NCBI GenBank assembly: GCA_963758365.1
Contig: CAVWVB010000001.1
Location: 1,984,001-2,048,000, forward strand
Length of the DNA: 64,000 nt
Origin: Dokdonella_A sp963758365
GTDB taxonomy: Bacteria > Pseudomonadota > Gammaproteobacteria > Xanthomonadales > Rhodanobacteraceae
Reading direction: 5' to 3'
Part shown: one piece after another, positions 53,815-61,799 of the stretch
Position numbering within the stretch: position 1 is the first letter of the stretch
Layout: every line of letters begins with the position of its first letter
Made by a program: the position numbers and the translations under genes
Notes under the pieces: model-generated
The model's database searches: none
What the model saw: only the letters and a program-made list of their open reading frames with translations
Told to the model about the DNA's origin: nothing

Positions 53815-55312
53815 GGAACCCGAGGTCCTCGAACGCGGGATTGAAATTGCCGAGGTTCGGGAAGATCGCGGCAAGATCCGGGCCGCTGGCGATGCCGAGC
53901 CAGCGCGCGAGCGTCGCCGCGTACTGGTCCACGCCAATGCCCGGAATGAACTGGCCGCGCGAGAAATTGCCGTCGTTGTTGAGGGTCTGGTCCGGGAAAC
54001 CCGAGATCGGCCCGCCGCCGTCCAGGTAGAGACGGCCACCCGCAACCGGGCCGCCCATTACGAGCTGCACGCTGCCCCAGCCGTGGTCGGATCCGTTGCC
54101 GTTCGAGGACAGCGTGCGCGCGAATTCGCTCATCGTGAACGTCGTCACTTCGTCGAGCGCGCCGATCTCGGCGAGCGCGCCCGCGAACGCGTTCAATGCC
54201 TGCGAAACCTTGATCAGCAACGCCGCATGCGCGTTGGTACCGGTGCCCATCAGACCCGAATGCAGATCGAATCCGCCCATGCGCACGTAGTAGATCTGGC
54301 GTGCCGCGAACTGGTTGATCCGCGACAGCTTGATCATGCGCGCGACGCTCAGGAGCTGCGATGCAAGCGTGTTGTTGGCGGGAAACGCAGTCGCGATCTG
54401 TCCGTTCGGATTGCCGAGTTCGCCGTACAGCAACGCGAACAGGTCGCGCCCGCGCTTGAAGGTCCGCTCGTATTCGCTTGCGAACGCACCCTGGTAGGTG
54501 TCGCCGAGCAGCAGGTTCAGCGCGACGTCGCGCTGACCCGAGGTGCCCGTGCAACCGCTCGGATTGCAGACTCCGGAGAGTTTCGAGAGCGGGTTGGTCG
54601 TGCCGCTCGTCGACGCCGACATCTTGTACGGAATCACGTTGGTGCCGACTTCGAACTTGTTGCTCCCGGAAATCGAAATGCAGGGCGACAGCAGTGGATT
54701 GTTAACCACCGGAAACTGCGGCAGCAGGGTCGCGATGGAGCCGCCGCCCCAGCCGTTGCGATAGTTCGCGGCGGTGCCGACGTGCCAGAGGTTCTCCTGG
54801 TCGCTGTGCGAATACAGCTGTGGCGGCCGGTTGGCCGTGTTCGCATAGTCGGCTTTGGTGATCGGCCGCACCAGGGTTCCGACATTGCCGACGAACGCGA
54901 GCTGGTTCTGCGTGTAGAGGTTCTTGAGCTCGGGCAGACTCGGGTGCACGAAGTACTGCAGTCCGCTCGCGCTGTCGGTGATCACCTGCGCCGCGACTTC
55001 GGCACCGGTGCCCGGACGCGCGAGCGCGAGGCCGCTTGCGTTCGTGGTCGCGTTGTAGACGCCGCCACGCGATGCCGCATAGACGTCGTAGCGCGCGCTG
55101 TCGTACGGAACCAGCGTGTTCCATGCGTCGTTGCCGCCGGCCAGGTAGACGCAGACGATCGCGCGGTAGCCGGTCAGCGTCGATCGCGGCGCGGCCGCGA
55201 GCGCGGTGCCCATCATGCGCAGCTGCGGCAGCAGCGCGGCCGCGCCGCCGCTCGCGCAGAGGCAGGCCAGGTGGCGCAGGAAGTCGCGGCGGCTCGCGCG
55301 ATCGGTGGTCAT
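53807..55312 (-). CDS. DUF1501 family exported protein (Tat signal)
   Basis: The 501-residue product starts with a twin-arginine signal ('ASRRDFLRHLACLCASGGAA') followed by the DUF1501 opening 'YRAIVCVYLAGGNDAWNTLVP'. Later conserved parts are 'SHSDQENLWHVG', 'YYVRMGGFDLHSG', 'TFTMSEFARTLSSNGNGSDHG' and 'GVDQYAATLARWLG', which recall alkaline-phosphatase/sulfatase-type enzymes, although activity is not established. It follows the DUF1800 gene by 10 bases; the two families are standard partners. Confidence 0.87.
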   Translation of the reverse strand: MTTDRASRRDFLRHLACLCASGGAAALLPQLRMMGTALAAAPRSTLTGYRAIVCVYLAGGNDAWNTLVPYDSARYDVYAASRGGVYNATTNASGLALARPGTGAEVAAQVITDSASGLQYFVHPSLPELKNLYTQNQLAFVGNVGTLVRPITKADYANTANRPPQLYSHSDQENLWHVGTAANYRNGWGGGSIATLLPQFPVVNNPLLSPCISISGSNKFEVGTNVIPYKMSASTSGTTNPLSKLSGVCNPSGCTGTSGQRDVALNLLLGDTYQGAFASEYERTFKRGRDLFALLYGELGNPNGQIATAFPANNTLASQLLSVARMIKLSRINQFAARQIYYVRMGGFDLHSGLMGTGTNAHAALLIKVSQALNAFAGALAEIGALDEVTTFTMSEFARTLSSNGNGSDHGWGSVQLVMGGPVAGGRLYLDGGGPISGFPDQTLNNDGNFSRGQFIPGIGVDQYAATLARWLGIASGPDLAAIFPNLGNFNPAFEDLGFLG

Positions 55313-55322
55313 GACTGGGTCC

Positions 55323-57071
55323 TCAGCGCTGCGCCGCGTATTCGGGGGAAAGGGCGATCAGATAGACCAGCGACCAAGCCAGCTCGTTCGGGCTTGCGCC
55401 GCTCATGAACTGCAGCATGTTGATCAGCGTGCTGCGCATGTTCGCGCTCATGGTTCCGTAGAGCATGCGTGCATTGGCCAGGTCGACCATCGCCGCGGGG
55501 TTCGCGGAGCTGGCGGCGAGCACGGCGAGGTTCAGCAGCGGACGGTTGTTCGGCGGCGAGGTCATCCCGACGTACGCGCCCTGCGTGAACTTGTAGATGA
55601 GGTTGCCGGTCGAGTACGTGGTCGCCTCGTTGGTAATCTCGAACTCGGGCGAATACAGGTTCTGGTCGGCGAACGTACCGGGCTGCTGGTAGTCCGGTTC
55701 GTAGAAATTGAAGACCGTCGGCGATCCCAGCGGACGCTGGCCCGTGCTCGAGAGCAGCGAGTCTCCCGCGCTCATCAGGATCTCGCCGACTTCGTTCGGC
55801 GGCTGCGCCTGCGCGTCCCAGGCGCGCCACATCGCGGTCAGGCGCAGCAGCGGCTCGCGAAGTTTGCCGTAGGTCGGGTCCGCCGGCGGGATGCGAGCCT
55901 CGCTGTCGGTCAGGATCGCCACGATCACCGCACCGAGGTCGCCGCGCTCGTGTTCGGGCGCACCGTTGTCCTCGAACACGGTTGCGACACGTTCGATGTA
56001 CGCGGGCGATGGATTGCTGGTCACGAAGCGCTGGATCAGCTGTCGCGAGATGAACGGTGCGATGTTGACATGACCGGCAATGATGTCGAGTTCGTCGTCG
56101 ACATCCTGGGCACAGGTCTGATTGGGTGGAATCGTCATACCGCCGAGTACGGTCTTGGGCGTGGCGGTCGTGCCATCGTCGCCCGTGATGTCGTGGCGCA
56201 TGTTGTTGCTGGATGCATCGAACAACTCGGTGCCCCAGCAGGCCATCGGGTTGTAGGCCCCCGCCGCGGTCAGTGCGCCGCCATAGAAATTCGGCGGGTT
56301 CGTCGGCGCGTCGCTGTAGGTGAAGCCGGTGAAGACCTTCGCGGTGTGGGTGATCACGGTCTGGTCGTAGGTCGGCACCGGATTGCCGCCGACGAGGACC
56401 GGCGAGAAATCGAGATTGAGCTCGATCAGGCCGACCGAGAACAGCTGCATGACCTCGCGCGCGTAGTTTTCGTCGGGCTGGGTCGTCGCGCTCGGCTTCT
56501 GGTTGCGGAAGTGGCTCAGGTAGCGCCCCATGGTCGGACTGCGGGTCACTTCCCCGAGCAACGTCCGGTAGTTGCCGAACGCGTTGCGCGCGAGCAGATC
56601 GGTGTATTCGGACATCGGGACGATGTCGCCGGAAATCGCGCTGGTCTGGTCGGACACCACGAAGATCTGGCTCAACGCCCAGGCCGTGCGCTGACGCAAC
56701 TGGTCGTTCGCGTACGTCGCCATCCAAAGCCAGCGATCGACGCGCTGGCTCTGGCTCAGGTTCTGACCGGCCGCGGTGCGCGCGGCGACCGCAGCCTGGA
56801 TGAACGGCCGCGCCAACGTCGGCGCGGCCGCGAGCTGTTCGGCGAACCATTCCGAGTAGCCCAGCGCCTTGAGCCGCGCGATGCTGGCGACACTCGGGCC
56901 GAAAGTCGCCTGGGTCAGGAAACGTGCCGCCTCGGCGTCGGTGGCCGGGGCGTCGCCCGGCAAGTCGAAGCCATAGCGAAAAACATGGTCGTAGACGCGC
57001 GCCTGCACGGACCCCGCAGCGAGCAAGCCGAAAGCAAGGACCCGATACCGAAACGCCCGGCGCATGCGCAT
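55323..57071 (-). CDS. DUF1800 family exported protein
   Basis: The 582-residue product has a signal peptide ('VLAFGLLAAGSVQA') and the DUF1800 body: 'ARFLTQATFGPSVASIARL', 'RTAWALSQIFVVSD', 'PDENYAREVMQLFSVGLIEL', 'PFISRQLIQRFVTSNPSP', 'SPTVFNFYEPDYQQPG'. Its biochemical role is unknown. Directly after the signal peptide it carries 'YDHVFRYGFDLPGD', an N-terminal version of the IF-x-x-GF(E/D) motif found at the C-terminus of other exported proteins here. It leads the DUF1800-DUF1501-cytochrome operon. Confidence 0.87.
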   Translation of the reverse strand: MRMRRAFRYRVLAFGLLAAGSVQARVYDHVFRYGFDLPGDAPATDAEAARFLTQATFGPSVASIARLKALGYSEWFAEQLAAAPTLARPFIQAAVAARTAAGQNLSQSQRVDRWLWMATYANDQLRQRTAWALSQIFVVSDQTSAISGDIVPMSEYTDLLARNAFGNYRTLLGEVTRSPTMGRYLSHFRNQKPSATTQPDENYAREVMQLFSVGLIELNLDFSPVLVGGNPVPTYDQTVITHTAKVFTGFTYSDAPTNPPNFYGGALTAAGAYNPMACWGTELFDASSNNMRHDITGDDGTTATPKTVLGGMTIPPNQTCAQDVDDELDIIAGHVNIAPFISRQLIQRFVTSNPSPAYIERVATVFEDNGAPEHERGDLGAVIVAILTDSEARIPPADPTYGKLREPLLRLTAMWRAWDAQAQPPNEVGEILMSAGDSLLSSTGQRPLGSPTVFNFYEPDYQQPGTFADQNLYSPEFEITNEATTYSTGNLIYKFTQGAYVGMTSPPNNRPLLNLAVLAASSANPAAMVDLANARMLYGTMSANMRSTLINMLQFMSGASPNELAWSLVYLIALSPEYAAQR

Positions 57072-57165
57072 GTGCAGACCCCCAGAGACGGCGCGGAGCG
57101 TACACCTTGATTCGGCCTGTCAAATGTGACGCCGCGCGCAGCGCCGCGTCGGAGGCTGAGCGGGA

Positions 57166-58530
57166 TCAGCCTTCCGCGGCGGGGTCGATCCGTGCCGTGG
57201 CGACACTGCGACCGCGGCCGATACCGTAGTAGGCGAGTCCCGCCGCCTCGACCGCGGCCGGCTCGAAGATGTTGCGGCCGTCGAACACGACCGGTTGCTT
57301 CAACGATGCGCGGATGCGATCGAAATCCGGACTGCGGAACGCCTTCCACTCGGTCACGATGATCAGCGCGTCGGCGCCCGCAAGCGCGGCGTAGGGTTCG
57401 TCGCACAGGACCAGATCGTCGCGCGCACCGTAGATGCGCGCGGTTTCCGCTGCGGCTTCGGGATCGTAGGCGCGCACGCGCGCGCCTGCGTCCCACAGCT
57501 GTTCGAGCAGGGTTCGGCTCGGCGCCTCGCGCATGTCGTCGGTGTTCGGCTTGAACGCAAGTCCCCACACTGCAAACGTGCGCCCGGCCAGCGAGCCCGC
57601 GAAATGCCGTGCGACCAGTTCGTGCAGCTTGCGCTTCTGCGACGCGTTGACCGCCTCGACCGCACTCAGCAGGCGCGGTTCGTGGCCGGTCTGACGCGCG
57701 CTGAATTCGAGGGCCTTGACGTCCTTCGGAAAGCACGAGCCGCCGTAGCCCGCACCCGGATAGATGAAGTGATAGCCAATGCGCGGATCCGAACCGATGC
57801 CGCGACGAACCTGCTCGATGTCCGCGCCGACGCGCTCGGCGATATTCGCGATTTCGTTCATGAAACTGATCTTCGTCGCGAGCATCGCGTTTGCCGCGTA
57901 CTTGGTCAGTTCGGCAGAGCGCACGTCCATCAGCACGATACGCTCGTGGTTTCGGTTGAACGGCGCGTACAGCGTCCTCAGCAGATCCACCGCGCGCGTG
58001 CTGTCGGCACCGATCACGATGCGGTCCGGACGCATGCAGTCCTGCACCGCATCGCCTTCCTTGAGGAATTCGGGATTGGACACGACATCGAACGCGACGT
58101 CGGCGCCGCGCGCCGCCAGCGTTTTCGCGATCGTGCCGTGCACCGCGTCGGCGGTGCCGACCGGGACCGTCGACTTGTTGACGACCACGGCGTATCTGGA
58201 AAGGGTCGCGCCGATCGTGCGCGCGACGCTCAGGACGTGGGAAAGATCGGCGCTGCCGTCCTCGTCCGGTGGTGTCCCGACCGCAATGAAAATGACCTGC
58301 GCATGGCCGGTGGCTGCGGCCGCGTCGGTCGTGAACACGAGGTTTCCGCTCGCGTGATTGGAGCGCACCAGGGGTTCCAGGCCCGGTTCGTAGATCGGAA
58401 TCTCGCCGCGCCCGAGCCCGGCGATCTTGTCTGCGTCGACGTCGATGCAGACCACGTCGTTGCCTACCTCGGCCAGACAGGTACCGGTGACCAGACCGAC
58501 ATAACCGGTTCCGAAGATCGTCACGCGCAT
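57166..58530 (-). CDS. ugd: UDP-glucose 6-dehydrogenase
   Basis: Ugd (454 aa) oxidises UDP-glucose twice to UDP-glucuronate, used for exopolysaccharide and lipid A decoration. The NAD motif 'VTIFGTGYVGLVTGTCLAEV' opens the protein; the catalytic Cys266 is in 'GAGYGGSCFPKDVKAL', and 'FAVWGLAFKPNTDDMREAPS' marks the C-terminal domain. Length is typical. AGGA lies before the ATG at 58530. It stands alone, with a terminator region between it and the FKBP gene upstream. Confidence 0.96.
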   Translation of the reverse strand: MRVTIFGTGYVGLVTGTCLAEVGNDVVCIDVDADKIAGLGRGEIPIYEPGLEPLVRSNHASGNLVFTTDAAAATGHAQVIFIAVGTPPDEDGSADLSHVLSVARTIGATLSRYAVVVNKSTVPVGTADAVHGTIAKTLAARGADVAFDVVSNPEFLKEGDAVQDCMRPDRIVIGADSTRAVDLLRTLYAPFNRNHERIVLMDVRSAELTKYAANAMLATKISFMNEIANIAERVGADIEQVRRGIGSDPRIGYHFIYPGAGYGGSCFPKDVKALEFSARQTGHEPRLLSAVEAVNASQKRKLHELVARHFAGSLAGRTFAVWGLAFKPNTDDMREAPSRTLLEQLWDAGARVRAYDPEAAAETARIYGARDDLVLCDEPYAALAGADALIIVTEWKAFRSPDFDRIRASLKQPVVFDGRNIFEPAAVEAAGLAYYGIGRGRSVATARIDPAAEG

Positions 58531-58778
58531 GCGGGTAGTCCTTTTCGCGTACTGGCGGAATCGCCCATTCTAGTGACCTGCAACAGGGGAATTGAAAGCA
58601 ATTCGCCTGGTCTCGCGGCGCCGTGCCTGGCCCTCGCTCGACCCATGGGCACCGCCATGGGCGTCGCTGCGGGCCGGCGCCCGGCACCACGATCCCGGCA
58701 CGATTCCTCTTCCACTTCCTCTGTCACAGGCCACCAGTGAACCGGGACGCGCGCTTCGCGCGCGCCCGCATGAAACGC

Positions 58779-58809
58779 AAAAGGCGCGCCGGAACCCGGC
58801 GCGCCTTTT
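58779..58809 (-). terminator. strong rho-independent terminator after the FKBP gene
   Basis: AAAAGGCGCGCCGG (58779-58792) pairs perfectly over 14 bases with CCGGCGCGCCTTTT (58796-58809) around AAC. On the minus strand it lies 20 bases after the FKBP stop. The A and T ends make it usable on both strands, but no plus-strand gene needs it. Confidence 0.85.
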
Positions 58810-58828
58810 GCGGACTACGCGAGCGCGT

Positions 58829-59632
58829 CTACTTCTTGCCTTCGGCCTTCGCCGGCTTCGCCGCTGCCTTCGGCGCCGCCTTGGCGGCCGGCTTGGCGGC
58901 CGGGTTCTCGATGCTCAGCAGTTCAACCTCGAACACGAGCGTGGCGTTCGGGCCGATCTGCGCCGGCGCATTCTCGCCATATGCGAGGTCGGCCGGAACG
59001 AACAGCTTGTACTTGGAACCGACCGGCATCAGCTGCAGGCCCTCGCTCCAGCCCTTGATCACGCCATTGAGCGGAAATGTCGCCGGCTGACCGCGGTCGT
59101 AGGAACTGTCGAATTTCTCGCCGTCGATCTTGGTGCCCAGGTAATTCACCTTGACCGTGTCGGTCGCCTTGGGCTTCGGACCGGTGCCCTGCTTCTCGAC
59201 CAGATACTGCAGTCCCGAGGCGGTGGTCTTCACGCCCGGCTTGGATTTGTTGGCAGCCAGGAACGCTGCGCCTTCCTTCTTGTTCTTGTCGGCGGCGACC
59301 TTCTGTTCGGCAACCCGCTTGGCCTGCATCTGCTCCATGAACGCCTTGCGAACTTCCAGCGCCTCTTCCTGGGTCAGGTTCGTCTTCTCGCCCTTGAGCG
59401 TCGCTTCCAGTGCCTGTTCGACGACCTTGATATCGATATCGTCCTTGATCTGGCCGAGGCCGCGGCCGATATCCATGCCGACCATGGTGCTGACCTTGGC
59501 CTTGTCGAGCTTGACCGGTGCGGCGGCCTTGCCCATCTCCGGTTTGCTTGCCGGCTCGGCGGCAACCGCGGTGCCGATCGCGAAACTCACCGCCAGCGCG
59601 GCCACGAGGGACTTCTGCACGAAACGCGTCAT
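58829..59632 (-). CDS. FKBP-type peptidyl-prolyl isomerase (Mip/FkpA-like)
   Basis: The 267-residue protein has a signal peptide ('VAALAVSFAIGTAVAAEP'), an N-terminal dimerisation helix region (about 35-120), and the FKBP domain ('TASGLQYLVEKQGTGPKP', 'DGEKFDSSYDRGQPATFPL', 'GSKYKLFVPADLAYGENAP'). It is a periplasmic foldase. The last ~25 residues form an Ala/Lys/Pro-rich tail of repeated AAK units beyond the domain, which is unusual for the family. AGGAG fixes ATG 59632; a strong terminator follows the gene. Confidence 0.93.
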   Translation of the reverse strand: MTRFVQKSLVAALAVSFAIGTAVAAEPASKPEMGKAAAPVKLDKAKVSTMVGMDIGRGLGQIKDDIDIKVVEQALEATLKGEKTNLTQEEALEVRKAFMEQMQAKRVAEQKVAADKNKKEGAAFLAANKSKPGVKTTASGLQYLVEKQGTGPKPKATDTVKVNYLGTKIDGEKFDSSYDRGQPATFPLNGVIKGWSEGLQLMPVGSKYKLFVPADLAYGENAPAQIGPNATLVFEVELLSIENPAAKPAAKAAPKAAAKPAKAEGKK

Positions 59633-60070
59633 GTTTGCTCCTGAAGGTTTGAATGTCTTGCCGTCTGTTTGCGCAGCGTCACGGCATGGCCGGACCCGGC
59701 CGTCATGGGGCCGCGTATTGTGAACGGGGCGCCAGGCGATGGCAAACGCCCGGCGTCGAGCCGGAAGACTAACCCCATGCGCGCATTGAGAACCTGAACT
59801 TGCGTCGAGGTTCCCGACTTTTGCTGAACGGTGCGGACTTTCTTGTTCATCCGGGTTGACGGCGCGACATGACTGGACGCAATGGCAGCGGCAAGAGTGG
59901 CCTGCTCGCGCCGATCGGTGGCGACGTCGCAGCGGACGGAAGCGACTTGCTCGGCCGCAGGACAGATTCACCGCGCACATGCGTCCTCAGCGCGAAGCAC
60001 TGCCCGGCGGCGTGTCCGCCGGATCACTGCTACGCGCAGCCCGATTCCAACGATGCGGCCGTGGCCGCCT
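59633..60070. other. 438-base region with no supported gene
   Basis: This stretch lies between the FKBP gene and the small DUF551-like gene, both on the minus strand. Short open frames on both strands are Arg- or Ser-rich and show no recognisable family. It presumably holds the FKBP promoter, but I cannot point to boxes with confidence. Confidence 0.4.
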
Positions 60071-60283
60071 TCAGCCCGGATCCGGCGAACCCACCGTACA
60101 CGACTCGATCCGCGGCGCATCTCCGATGCGCTCCAGTGGCCGCCAGGCGGTGATCGAGCGACGCCCGAGCGACAACCCGTAGCGATCGACGAAGCGACCG
60201 TTCCGGTAAACCGCACCCTGCCAATCGCCATTGCCGACCCTGACCTCGACGGCCTGTCCTTCGACAGGAAGTTCGTCTTGCAT
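60071..60283 (-). CDS. small DUF551-like protein
   Basis: The 70-residue frame begins 'QDELPVEGQAVEVRVGNGDW' and continues 'GAVYRNGRFVDRYGLSLGRR' then 'SITAWRPLER', the sort of short beta-rich sequence ending in 'xTHWRP' found in DUF551 and related phage or accessory proteins. GGAG lies about nine bases before ATG 60283. The last 20 residues look less ordered. It has no obvious operon partner. Similarity is judged by eye only. Confidence 0.5.
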   Translation of the reverse strand: MQDELPVEGQAVEVRVGNGDWQGAVYRNGRFVDRYGLSLGRRSITAWRPLERIGDAPRIESCTVGSPDPG

Positions 60284-60411
60284 GTGACTGCTCCATCGGC
60301 GACACGAAAGAATTGGTTATGGACGGCGCGCCGGTCCGACAGCCCGAACCGCTGCCGTTGCTGCAACCGAGTGATCGCGCCGCGGCATCCGCGGCGCGAA
60401 TGACGCTCTCG

Positions 60412-61683
60412 TCACCGGGGCCGGATCGGCACCGTTTCAGGCGCGTTGCCGGTGTCGTCTTCGTCCGCGGCCGCGCCATCGTCGGGGCCATGCCCGTAGA
60501 CCGGGGTCGCGATGAACGCGACCGGCGCGCCGGTCGCGGGATCGGAAGCCCGGCCGGTGATCTGCCCGAAATCGTTGATGTCGTTCGCAAGCACGAGATT
60601 GCCCGCGAAATCCGGCGCGAGCGATTTCAGATCGACCATCGTGCCGTCCAGCCAGACGAATGCGCGGAATGTGCCCGCTTCATCGTTGGAATAGCCGACC
60701 ACCTGACCCCGTTCATTGATGCCTGTCGCGGTGCTGCTGATATCGCCGCCCAGCGTGCCGAGATCCCTGATCGTACCGTTCCGCGGCTTGAGGAATGCAT
60801 GCGTGAAGTTGCCGTCCAGATCGTCGGGCACGGTTCCCCCGAACCCGACGATGTCGCCGCGCTGATTGACGGCCATCGGCGTATTCCAGAGCTGCGCACC
60901 CAGATTGCCGATATCGACAACCATGCCGTGATCCCAGAGCACCGCATGGGCGGCGGTGCGCCGGCCCACGGCCTGGTCGCAGGTGCCGGAGATGCCTACC
61001 ACCTGATCGTGATCATTGAGCGCGGTGGCCGAGCCGGACGTATCGCCGCCGATCAGCGGCAGTTCGCGGATCTGGTTCCGGCCGGGTCCCCAGACGACGG
61101 GCCTGAATTGCAGAATCTGGTCCGAATCGGGTGCGCAGGTGGAATCGTGCACGCCGTTCTCCGCCCATCCCGCGGTCTGGCCGCGGTTGTTGGTACCGGT
61201 GGCGAAACTGTTGTAGCCGCCGGAAAGGGGATTCAACGCGCGCATCCGACCCCATTCCGAGACAAAGCCGAGGCAGATGTTGCCGCTGGTACCGAAGAAG
61301 AATCCGCAGCTCCAGGTTTCGCCGAGCGGGTTGGCCTGGCCGGTTTCACTGATCCCGGAAATCGCGCCGCGCAGATTCTTGACCGGCCACGGCACGCTGC
61401 TGTTGTAGCCGGGACCGCCCAGCGACCCCAGATCGAACCGATGTCCGAACGCCCATACGGTGGCATGACGGACCGTGCTTCCGGTCAGCCTCGAGTAGCC
61501 GGCAACCAGGCCAAGATTGTTGATGCTGTTGCCGCGGCTGTTGTTTTCATCTGCTGTGGACAGGATTCGGACGCGGTAGGCCGCAGGCCACGAATGCTGT
61601 GGCGCCGCCTCCGCGGCCGCTGCCGGTTGCGCGAGCGCCGCGCAGCAGGCGGTCGTGATGAGGGAATGCAGGATCGATTGCAT
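60412..61683 (-). CDS. secreted HAF-repeat protein
   Basis: The 423-residue product has a signal peptide ending near 'AALAQPAAAAEAAP' and then about six copies of the extracellular HAF repeat, for example 'FTHAFLKPRNGTIRDLGTLG' followed by 'SSTATGINERGQVVGYSN', and 'DIGNLGAQLWNTPMAVNQRG'. Each repeat couples a HA-x-LW strand, a DLG-LGG turn and an 'IN-x-x-GQVVG' strand, suggesting a beta-propeller-like fold. Function is unknown. GGGAGA precedes ATG 61683. It is divergent from the MocR regulator gene, which may control it. Confidence 0.82.
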   Translation of the reverse strand: MQSILHSLITTACCAALAQPAAAAEAAPQHSWPAAYRVRILSTADENNSRGNSINNLGLVAGYSRLTGSTVRHATVWAFGHRFDLGSLGGPGYNSSVPWPVKNLRGAISGISETGQANPLGETWSCGFFFGTSGNICLGFVSEWGRMRALNPLSGGYNSFATGTNNRGQTAGWAENGVHDSTCAPDSDQILQFRPVVWGPGRNQIRELPLIGGDTSGSATALNDHDQVVGISGTCDQAVGRRTAAHAVLWDHGMVVDIGNLGAQLWNTPMAVNQRGDIVGFGGTVPDDLDGNFTHAFLKPRNGTIRDLGTLGGDISSTATGINERGQVVGYSNDEAGTFRAFVWLDGTMVDLKSLAPDFAGNLVLANDINDFGQITGRASDPATGAPVAFIATPVYGHGPDDGAAADEDDTGNAPETVPIRPR

Positions 61684-61799
61684 CGGAGTCTCCCGGACTG
61701 TCGCGCTCGTGTCGGCGCCCTCGCAGCCTGGCGAGTCCACCGCCGCGTCGGGAGCACCACTTCTGCGACGCTCCGGGGTCCGGTTCCGTCTGGTTTCGT

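Noticed and set aside
59629..59850. A 73-codon minus-strand frame just upstream of the FKBP gene
   Set aside because: It overlaps the FKBP start in another frame, has no ribosome binding site, and looks like leader sequence read as protein.
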